In this document: positions 55,201-64,000 of the stretch, in pieces
How positions within the stretch are numbered: position 1 is the stretch's first letter
How the letters are laid out: each line of letters starts with the position of its first letter
Translations under genes and position numbers: made by a program
NCBI GenBank assembly: GCA_964023205.1
Contig: OZ026851.1
Coordinates: 9,279,637 to 9,343,636 of the forward strand
Direction: 5' to 3'
DNA: 64,000 nt
Origin: Lutraria lutraria
Taxonomy: Eukaryota > Mollusca > Bivalvia > Venerida > Mactridae
Notes under the pieces: generated by a model
What the model saw: the letters and a program-made list of their open reading frames with translations, nothing else
Databases searched by the model: none
What the model was told of the DNA's origin: nothing

Positions 55201-58200
55201 CACCATTAGGAAAGGCAACATTTGGCCTTTTATGACATGTGGCCTTTAATAAGAGGTCATTTTTGTTCTAAATAATCAATGGCAGTTTTTAAAAGAATTA
55301 CCTTTATTCACAGGATGGCCTTTATTCGGAGATGGCCACTGACACAGGTTTGGTTGTTTTTGAAATAGAAAAAATATATCAACATTAAATTGCAGTCAAT
55401 TGTATAACATTATTGCTTTTCATTTTCAGATATCCATTGTTATTAGATAGACTTTATAAGAAAACACCACATCATCATTTAGACAAAATCCCCCTGAAAG
55501 AAGCCAAAGAAAAAATTGAAGATATCCTAGGACACATAGATGCTGTAAGTAGACATTATTCATTTACTTTATAATTTGAAGAGAAATAAGATGATAAGTT
55601 TACTTGCATGAAAACAAGGCCCCTGTTATACATATACACTGTCGGGTAAAAGCATGTCACATGGAAAGTTGAACCTGTCTTTCCTTATTGCTTGGCCTTT
55701 CACATCACACCAACATGTCACATGGAAAGTTGAACCTGTCTTTCCTTATTGCTTGGCCTTTCACATCACACCAACAGGTCACATGGAAAGTTGAACCTGT
55801 CTTTCCTTATTGCTTGGCCTTTCACATCACACCAACATGTCACATGGAAAGTTGAACCTGTCTTTCCTTATTGCTTGGCCTTTCACATCACACCAACATG
55901 TCACATGGAAAGTTGAACCTGTCTTTCCTTGTTGTTTGGCGTCTCACATCACACCAACATGTCACATGGAAAGTTGAACCTGTCTTTCCTTATTGCTTGG
56001 CCTTTCACATCACACCAACATGTCACATGGAAAGTTGAACCTGTCTTTCCTTATTGCTTGGCCTTTCACATCACACCAACATGTCACATGGAAAGTTGAA
56101 CCTGTCTTTCCTTATTGCTTGGCCTTTCACATCACACCAACATGTCACATGGAAAGTTGAACCTGTCTTTCCTTATTGCTTGGCCTTTCACATCACACCA
56201 ACAGGTCACATGGAAAGTTGAACCTGTCTTTCCTTATTGCTTGGCCTTTCACATCACACCAACATGTCACATGGAAAGTTGAACCTGTCTTTCCTTATTG
56301 CTTGGCCTTTCACATCACACCAACATGTCACATGGAAAGTTGAACCTGTCTTTCCTTGTTGTTTGGCGTCTCACATCACACCAACATGTCACATGGAAAG
56401 TTGAACCTGTCTTTCCTTATTGCTTGGCCTTTCACATCACACCAACATGTCACATGGAAAGTTGAACCTGTCTTCCCTTATTGCTTGGCCTTTCACATCA
56501 CACCAACATGTCACATGGAAAGTTGAACCTATCTTTCCTTGTTGCTTGGCGTTTCACATCACACCAACATGTCACATGGAAAGTTGAACCTATCTTTCCT
56601 TGTTGCTTGGCGTTTCACATCACACCAACATGTCACATGGAAAGTTGAACCTGTCTTTCCTTATTACTTGGCCTTTCACATCACACCATCACACCAACAG
56701 GTCATATCACCAACATTCCTTATGATAGATGGATGGCTCCTTCACCTATGAAATTACCATAGTCTAGAACTCACAGCATGCAGTGAGGGGCTAGTGATTA
56801 CTGGTCAGAGACCATGCTCACTCCACTGCCAAGGCTCCTCAAAACCCTCTTTCTTAAATATGCAATTGATATACAAGATATATTTATGAAAATACTTTTT
56901 TTCTAGAAAACAAAAAGTGTCAGTATTCGTCCTCGAAAGCTGTCCCAGAAAGGTCAACAGCATTGTAGCGTAACTGAGAAGATTGAAGTGTCACGTGTTG
57001 CCTTGGAAACGTTACAATGGAACAGGAAAGATGTCTGTGATGTCATAACTAGTCAATTACAAGTGACCCAACCCATGGATCACATGTGGGCGGCGAAAAA
57101 ATGCAAACATCATAAATTCACAACCGTCTATGGAGTACTGCTAACACTAATGCAGGTATGTAGGCTCATTGCTTATAATTTGAAGAGAAATTAGATGATA
57201 AGTTTACTTGCATGAAAACAAGGCCCTTGTTATACATATACACTGTCGGGTAAAAGCATGTCACATTGGTCATAGATTGTGATTACTTTTTTTCTAGGGT
57301 ATGTAGGCTTATTGGTAAATGTGACCACTTCAGCAAACTGACATTCAAACTGTTTCTCTAAAGTTAGACCAAAATAATTTAATTGTTTTATTTTGCTGTA
57401 AATTGTTTGAAGGCAGTTTTTAAAAAAAAAACTTGCTCTTGTATTATGCATGGCTGTGAAACTTTAAAATACAGACAGGATTTGTTGGCAGTGAATTTTG
57501 ATGTCAAGGTTATAATGTCTACAATAGGGGAAGTAGTTTCTGATCAGTACAGAATCACTTAAAAAATTGTTAATTAAATGTCTAGTATCTTCATTAGTTG
57601 CAATTAGTTTTCAGGAAGTTCCCCTATGATATAATCTCCTAGTGTAATGTGATGTTCTTTTACAGTCAAGCCTGTGTTTGCCACCACCTCCTAATAAAGG
57701 TCACCCTGTGAATTAAAACCATTATTATAAAAATCATCACTGATAATCGAGAGAAAATGACCTCCAATTAATGGCCATCTGTCATTAAAGGCCATATTTT
57801 GTCTTTCACAAGGGTGGCCCTTGTTCACATGTTTGACTGTATATAACCCTTGTTATTATGGGTATGAATAATTAGGTTTGCTGTATGCATGAAAGATTGA
57901 TTAAAATTATTGCAAATGACATTTTCTTGAAATCTTTTCTATCAATTAATATTTGTTATAATTAATTTGTTTCAGCAATCTGGTGATAGAAACAATGAGA
58001 CAGATAATAATTTGAACAATATCTCGATAAACAACAGTATCAACAACAATAACAACAACGAAAACAGCGGTCCACATGTAAAAAGTTGTTGTTTTTATAA
58101 AGGAAAAGAATGGTCGATTTCAAGTGATGCGGGAACCATTTATGTTGGAGAAATGTGTTGTGAGCCAGGATCCAGACTATATGGATGTGTTTGAGATCCT

Positions 58201-58900
58201 AGAATGGAGCAAGGAAGCATTTTTGATTAAGGTATGTAAAAGTTGTATCATTCATGTTTGCTTTATTTTTAGGGACAAAACAATTTTTCATTGCTTCCAT
58301 TTATTTCTGATTTTTTTTCATCCATACAAAAACATAGGCGATGCTACATGCAAGCAATTTCATTTATCAAAGAGGCTTTATGATCATAATAATTTATTAC
58401 CTACTACAGAGATGCATCATATAATTTTCTGAAATTAGTGGATGATATTCACAAATTAATTATGTTTGTATTTAATTGGTACACAGTCAAACCCGTGTTG
58501 GTGGCCACCAAATAAAGGCCAACCTGTGAATAAAGTCCATTAGTTTAGATACTCTTATTGATTTATTTATTTAGAACAAAATGACCTTTGAATAAAGGCC
58601 ACCTGCCAGTGAAGGCCATGTTATGACTTACCAAAGGGTGACCTTTGTTCACAGGTTTTGACTGTATATTATGCATAAAACAAACAATCTGTCATGCTGA
58701 CTGAACGGAAATCATAGCATGCCGAGTCCCTGTATTTAAACTATAAATCATTCATATTGTTATCTTATCTATTACAGGCTGCAACTCCTCGGGAGACGAA
58801 ACTCTGGGTACAGAACCTACGACAACAAATGAACAGTTTAGGTTGCTGGCGGAAAAGGAGAAACGCTTTACCAAACATCTTACTGAATCATTTGTCATGA
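52299..58900 (+). CDS. RhoGEF with DH and PH domains (3' eight exons; 5' end not found)
   Basis: Exons 52299-52461, 53062-53214, 53842-53925, 54396-54541, 55430-55544, 56907-57155, 57976-58231 and 58778-58900, all GT-AG with consistent phases. They encode about 428 aa. A Cys-rich start (ECHECG, CQQC) is followed by the DH domain: TVQEIFETEINYG, EFYKPIMKAGLL, FLMVPLQRIMKYPLLLDRLY. The PH domain runs from FTTVYGVLLTL to VVVFIKEKNGRF, REPFMLEKCVV and ETKLWVQNLR, and the protein ends WRKRRNALPNILLNHLS. DH-PH proteins load GTP on Rho-family GTPases at membranes. Two one-base excesses break the frame, a T7 run at 52440-52446 (stop TAA at 52446) and an A5 run at 58080-58084. Removing one base at each restores frame. 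Subfamily uncertain: PLEKHG7-like and insect Gef64C-like are both possible. Confidence 0.87.
53436..53618. mobile_element. Palindromic MITE, CAGTCAAACC family, copy 4
   Basis: TACAATCAAAGCTGTAAAAA at the left and CAAGTTTGATTGTA at the right. In the intron between the second and third visible RhoGEF exons. Confidence 0.75.
54752..54890. mobile_element. Palindromic MITE, CAGTCAAACC family, copy 5 (partial)
   Basis: TACAATCAAACCTGTGTTAG at the left, then GTCACCTCTAAATAAAGGCC. The right end is decayed. Orientation is opposite to copy 4. RhoGEF intron. Confidence 0.65.
55182..55354. mobile_element. Palindromic MITE, CAGTCAAACC family, copy 6
   Basis: CCTGTGAACAAAGGTCACC at the left, ACACAGGTTTGGTTGTTT at the right. 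RhoGEF intron, only about 300 bp from copy 5. Confidence 0.75.
55575..55665 (+). repeat. Intronic segment duplicated at 57170-57266, copy 1
   Basis: TATAATTTGAAGAGAAATAA, then GATGATAAGTTTACTTGCAT, ending with CACTGTCGGGTAAAAGCATG. It starts shortly after the donor of the fifth visible RhoGEF exon and runs into the first unit of the 61-bp array. Confidence 0.85.
55653..56700. repeat. Minisatellite, 61-bp unit, about 17 copies
   Basis: The unit begins CATGTCACATGGAAAGTTGA and ends TTCACATCACACCAA. Most copies are identical; a variant unit with GTTGTTTGGCGTCTC occurs twice, at about 55930 and 56358, a spacing of seven units, which implies block duplication. Fills most of the intron between RhoGEF exons 55430-55544 and 56907-57155. 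Confidence 0.95.
57170..57266 (+). repeat. Intronic segment duplicated at 55575-55665, copy 2
   Basis: Nearly identical to copy 1 and again placed just after an exon donor (57155). It contains one CATGTCACATTGG, the start of the 61-bp unit, but no array. Confidence 0.85.
57661..57841. mobile_element. Palindromic MITE, CAGTCAAACC family, copy 7
   Basis: TACAGTCAAGCCTGTGTTTG at the left and ACATGTTTGACTGTA at the right. RhoGEF intron, about 130 bp before an exon. Confidence 0.8.
58482..58666. mobile_element. Palindromic MITE, CAGTCAAACC family, copy 8
   Basis: ACAGTCAAACCCGTGTTGG at the left and CACAGGTTTTGACTGTA at the right. Last RhoGEF intron. Confidence 0.8.
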
Positions 58901-59684
58901 AATTTGTCATAGTACTTTTTTCATTGTGCTACATCAGCTGATGGTCCATGTGTTTGGAGAACTTCCATTCCTTGTCCAGTATGTTGTTCACTTAGCTCTT
59001 GCGTAACTGTTTCGCCTCTCTGAACAAATGCAGTCAAACAGTACATTGACAATTGACGTTACAAGTGTTTTCTCTCAACACAAGCAAAGAGGGCATACTG
59101 AAATGACTGGATGAGGAAATGTTACTGTCAGGATAAAGCGTTCCAAAGCCTTGATCACTCACTATTCATCAATGGATTGAGTTTATTCATTTACAATGGC
59201 AGAAGTACAATGGAATCATTTAAGCCAAACGTTGACACGCTATAGACTGTAGAGAAGTTTGAGAAGACGTCATTTGTCAGAGTTCTGTCCCCTACGTGAA
59301 GCGATTTAGGAAACAATTTAAGAGTTTATTGTTAAGACAGTATTATAGTAGTCTGCCTCCTAAGTCGTTTGACCCTTAGCGAACAAACACGAAATAGCCA
59401 TGACTAGTTATTTTCGAACTTTTGGGATTGTAATAGATTTTTTTTCAATTTTAACTGATGGTTTTCATTGGTAATCAGTTCTTAATGAAAACCCTGCATT
59501 AGATGTCTGGTAAATTATCTGGATGTTAGGATTTTAACGTCCATTTCTTAAATTGAAATCGCTGATTGTGCGAATGAATTGTGGTACAAATTGTTTGAAT
59601 GACACACTTCATGATTCTAGTCATATGCTGCATTTCAAGAAATGGTTATTTTAATCTGATAGTACACTGAAAAACTGCAGCTGT
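58901..59684. other. 3' UTR of the RhoGEF gene
   Basis: Sequence directly after the stop codon, without other coding signal. The transcript probably extends to one of several AATAAA signals (60146, 61889), but the end cannot be fixed. Confidence 0.5.
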
Positions 59685-59935
59685 GGTCCAGTGGACCTGT
59701 AACCCAGAGATCCAGGTTCAAATATCGGTCGTGACAGGTCAAACCTTTCAATGGAAATTTGACACAAATGTCCATTCTCCTCCATATGTGGGGAAGTTGC
59801 CAGCTCCTTGTGAAAGGTAAAGTTTGTACTGGTTAGAATACTGTCCAGGAAAGCTGGTTAGGTGAACCAGCCACAGTACATAACTGATGAATCGTTTAAA
59901 AAATGGAGTTGCACATAAATGAAATGAAAAAAAGT
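59685..59935 (+). mobile_element. tRNA-derived SINE (family 2 relative)
   Basis: TGGTCCAGTGGACCTGTAAC and ATCCAGGTTCAAATATCGG resemble tRNA boxes A and B. The body has CCAGGAAAGCTGGTTAGGTG and AACCAGCCACAGTACATAAC, shared with 19370-19600. Confidence 0.75.
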
Positions 59936-60145
59936 AAACTGAAAATAACTTAATAATGATGTCAATGTCTATTTACAAACATTATGTATTGATTCTTACA
60001 TGAAAGAAATATCATTATTTTCTAATAATGACCTATTCTATTTTAATGAACAGATTTTTACACTCAAAACTATTTTTTATGTTACTTTATTTGTGATTTG
60101 GTACAAAACTTTTCACTAATTGGCAGCTTCTATTTGAAGCTTTGA

Positions 60146-60151
60146 AATAAA
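60146..60151 (+). terminator. Candidate polyadenylation signal of the RhoGEF gene
   Basis: AATAAA about 1.25 kb after the stop codon. It is one of several candidates in an AT-rich context, so assignment is weak. Confidence 0.3.
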
Positions 60152-60499
60152 GATGTGATTCTCTTATAGGGAACTTTTTTGGTATTGAAATTTAGCTTTC
60201 TAAAGCTGTAAATTACCTTTTCTATTGTGATAATTTTACTGTGCATATAAAGGTAAGCATCAGCCTTCAAAACCTTTTGTGCTCTTGTGGCAATAAGTTG
60301 ACCTATTTTGATGCCGGGTCGAGTTACTTCCTGGTTCTGTGCATTACCATACTTACTAGTAAGGGCATTTTAGATAAGCTACATTAAAAAATTATCAACA
60401 GCAAAAAAAAGATTGATAATTATGAAATATATGGACCAAGAACCATCTCATGGAAAGGGTTCATTTATGACTAAGGGAGTTTAGGACTAAAATCAACTT

Positions 60500-60640
60500 T
60501 TTAATGGGAGAGAAAGGGGTCAAACTTTAGTTATGATTCATGTGAAGGAAGGGGTCAAATTTGAATAGAAAGTAGATGGTAGAGGGAAGGGGTCAAATTT
60601 GAATAGAAAGTAGATGGTAGAGGGAAGGAGTCAAATCTGA
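60500..60640. repeat. Short direct repeats with GGGGTCAAATTTGAATAG
   Basis: GGGGTCAAATTTGAATAGAA followed by AGTAGATGGTAGAGGGAA occurs twice with diverged relatives on both sides. Unit about 40 bp. Confidence 0.7.
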
Positions 60641-61017
60641 GTGAATAAAAAGGTTTTTGACCTGAAGAAAGGGTTTAATTTTTGTGAAGAGTAATATGGT
60701 TTGTGACCTTAAAGAACAGGTCAAATATGAGTAAAGAATAATGGATGGTTCATCTATTTATCTTTTAATGCATTTCTATTGTTTATGTGTGACTTGCCAT
60801 GTACATAAATTTGTTAATTTATTCGTCTATAAATGTACATTTTGTTAATACTTTCATGTTATGATATTTTACAGTTTTTATGTTTTTACATGACATTAAA
60901 TAAGGAGTTAAATGCATCTTGTGATCAAAATTTGATTTGTGTTTTGTTGTAATAATTTATAGCTAATATTGTGGATAAGTAATAAAAAAAAGCAATTTAA
61001 AAGAATTGTCTTTTCAT

Positions 61018-61200
61018 GGACAGTCAAACCTGTGAACAAAGGCCACACTTGGGAAAGACATAATGTGGCCGTTATTGACAGGTGACCTTTATTCGGTGGT
61101 CATTTTGTTCTATATAATGAATGACATTTTTTAAACAAACGGCCTTTATTCACAGGGTGGTCTTTATTTGAAGGTAACCACTAACACAGGCTTTACTGTA
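61018..61200. mobile_element. Palindromic MITE, CAGTCAAACC family, copy 9
   Basis: CAGTCAAACCTGTGAACAAA at the left and ACAGGCTTTACTGTA at the right; a well-preserved copy close to the family consensus. Confidence 0.85.
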
Positions 61201-64000
61201 AGTAGTTTTTAAAGTTTAGATTTCTGATGTAGATTATTTTGATGTCCCAAATATTAAAATTCTTTCCATTTTTTTAAAAATGCACATATCGTGAATGAAG
61301 TATAAACTACAAGTGCACTTCTATGAAGTATGAATTTAATCTCAAGTGGCCATATATATAATTAACATTATACCTCATTTAGATGAAATATTATACTGTT
61401 TTCATTTCTTACCATTATCTGATTGTGGATTTTTTTTTTTTTTTATTGTTTTCATATCAATACAGTTCTTTTCATTTAGTATTATAATTATCTACTTAAG
61501 ATTTTTAGATTTTACCCTCATTCAATATATTTTTATTTCAAATCTAAATAGAAAGTAGATTTCCCAATGGGGATGTATTATCATAATGTCACTCATTTTG
61601 AAAAGCATACCAAAAAATTGTATTGGTTTTCTATTCAGAATCTGACTTATTCCCCCATGGTTTCTATTGTATGCTTAGTACAATTTTTTTTTTAGTATTG
61701 ATGTTATTTTAAGTGCTTATTATATTTTATCATTATTTTCAATGCAGAATAAGAACTTCATATAAACTTTTCATTTTAAACAAGTCCAAGTCTGTGTTAT
61801 AATATTTTGCTATTATAAATATTTGTATGAAATTACCTGTTATGTTTTTTTTCTATGAAATGTTATGAGATAAAATGTTTATCATACAATAAAACATGTT
61901 TCAACTTCAACTCATTGTCTTGTTCTCTTGTCATGTTGGGTCGCAGTCGTGGTCCTTGTCTTTGGTGATTATATAAGCAGGGAGATCATGTAACCACATA
62001 GTTATCTCCCCTGTGTTTGACATAGTAAAATTTTGTTTACGAGACCCAACTTTGCGATAAAAGCTCAGCCTAGAAAATATGTATATTAACTCTATCACTG
62101 TTGTAAATTAAGTAGAATTGGAACAATGCTAAAAAGAGAAAACTTAATTTGAGTACTTTCTTAATTTACGCAGAAAGAAAAAAATAACATGGAATCAACA
62201 TACAAAACAATAAAACCTGAGTTAGCGACCACTATAGAAAAAACGTCAATTGTTTGTAAGCTCCACCATTTAGTCAACCTTAAACTTTCAATTTACTTTG
62301 ACTTCTGAACACAAACTATTTCTCGACAGACAGTTTTGATTGTGCAAATTGTTGACACCAAAAACACAAAATTTCTATGCTTAAAAATTTGCTTAACAAC
62401 AAGGTGACAAAACAATTTTTACTGCTATCACAAATTCCATCATTATCTACACATCATACACGATCTGCTTAAGTACGGACTGATACGGTTTTGGGCTGGG
62501 TGTTATTATCTACTATGTACGAGTTACTTCCCCTTTACCAAATTTATACTTCCGGTGAATCCATGAAGTTGTGTTTATTTCCATACGATGTAGGATAAGA
62601 TTTCATATCTCATGAGTTCAACTTCAAGGAAATATTAAATTTACGGTATTACTGTCTATTAACTTTAGAACTCATTTTGCTTGCATGAGATTTATTTTGT
62701 TTATTTACTGGTGAATTGTTCCGTATGCGAAGTGGCCTGGAACTTGGAAGTTGGATAGTTTGTTTATTAAATTGAGATTCACACCCTTTCCAACAGTCAG
62801 AATCATATCAGGCAGACAGTTCATCTAACCATCTTTCCTGGGAAGAACCATTTCTAGACTGTCATCCTCCGTAAGCTACTGCCTACTGTCTAACATAAAG
62901 AGACATCAGGGCACAAAAAAATCGACTCATCCACTCATCAAAAAATCCACTCGTCCACTCATATTATAGTCAAAATCATATTGACGAGTGAATTCAATTT
63001 CATGGTCTGGCCGAGTAGAAAATCAGCAACAGTTATCCAACAGGACGAGTAGCTTTTGCCTTATAAATGCAGTTAAAAAAATCAGTGACAAATAATCTCT
63101 TGTAGCGGAAAAACGTTACGAAATGTCTGTCCAAAATTTCGTGTTTGTCAGATCTATGGTAAAATTAGCATTGACTCTGGTTTGGAGTAAATGCCGATCG
63201 CCTGGTTCTCTCCATGAGCAGTGAACGACTACTTTTAAATGGACAATAATTTTTTAATTCATAGTTTATACGTACAGCATACTTTATACGAAACATAGAC
63301 GTTTAACGGACCTAGTTAGCTTTTGAGATTTCAGGTTCGTATTCTGTTACTTAGCAGCTACTGCAGGGTGCTCCATAGACATCAAAAGTTAGGGGTCAAA
63401 ATGACCCTTAGCTGATAGAAATGTTTAGAGTCAAAAGATTTTCTACTAAAGTAATTGTAAATTTGACCCTTTGGTTCCAATTCTCAAGAGTCAAAAACCT
63501 TATTTTTCAAATTTCAAGAGTCAAAATGCCATTTCAAGAGTCAAAGGAGAGCCCTGTACTGTCTTGAACTCCATTCTTACCTGATACACTTATTTTGACA
63601 GCTTACAAGCTTTAAGTATGCATTACTATGAGACTGTGACTGTCAATAATAAAGATGTTCATTGGCAACCTTGAAGAGTTGTAAAATAATGTAATGATGG
63701 CAACCAATGCTCCAGAAATGTACATTAGGCTGTATGCGGCTGTTTAAATTATCAAAAAGGTTCAGTGTTTGTTCCAGAATGTCGGGTAATATGATATTTT
63801 GTTGTTGCAGAGTATTCAGTCTTACATATACAATATTTGTTTGTACCAGATGTATTTATATATATATTAAAGTCCCATAAGCATATAAATTTATTGGTCG
63901 TAATAGTTTATAAACTGTTTGTTCTATAACAGAGGAATCCGGTGTGTTTTCCTCCCGAATGTACAGAATTTACATACATCCAGTGTCTAAGAAAATTAGA
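61201..64000. other. Intergenic sequence, no gene recognised
   Basis: AT-rich sequence. A block with CTTTCCTGGGAAGAACCATT and CTGTCATCCTCCGTAAG near 62830-62875 matches, inverted, a block near 52785-52825. CACTCATC/CACTCGTC words recur near 62930-62990, and AAGAGTCAAAA words near 63420-63545. No supported exon. Confidence 0.5.

Overview
This is an AT-rich, intron-rich animal genomic window. Its genes and repeats point to a mollusc, most likely a marine bivalve: small exons lie in introns full of short inverted-repeat elements, tRNA-derived SINEs, tandem arrays and Helentron-like elements of the kind described in bivalves. The species cannot be named from the sequence. A 200-N scaffold gap lies at 25779-25978.

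Five protein-coding genes are supported by exon structure. (1) 2185-6054, minus strand: a C2H2 zinc-finger protein of about 914 aa with several CtBP-type PxDLS motifs. (2) 19033-26103, plus strand: a BTB-BACK-PHR protein of the BTBD3/6 type. One of its introns appears to use a GC donor, and most of its PHR domain is missing, probably in the gap. (3) 29382-33728, minus strand: TCEANC2, complete in four exons. (4) 34187-37563, plus strand: a 57-aa STMP1/DUF4535-like mitochondrial microprotein, head-to-head with TCEANC2. (5) 52299-58900, plus strand: the 3' eight exons of a DH-PH RhoGEF, with two one-base frameshifts in homopolymers that look like consensus errors or recent damage.

The rest is repeat-rich. 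A 5-kb satellite at 45690-50711 is built as 20-bp, then 60-bp, then 0.56-1.1-kb units. Other arrays have units of 61, about 44 and 18 bp. Mobile elements include a gutted mariner, a pogo-like element carrying nested Helentron-like insertions, a hAT MITE with a perfect 8-bp target duplication, and about ten copies of a ~180-bp palindromic MITE.

The most unusual pattern is a set of 30-38-bp near-perfect palindromes that begin CA and end TG, each flanked by a perfect 7-bp direct repeat (9859-9892, 17533-17570, 18103-18133, 34246-34275). They have different end sequences, so they come from several element families. One family also has ~440-515-bp copies here with the same 7-bp duplications, including one copy inserted in another. 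The palindromes look like transposons reduced to their two ends, or excision scars of a P-like transposon group. No transposase for them is visible.
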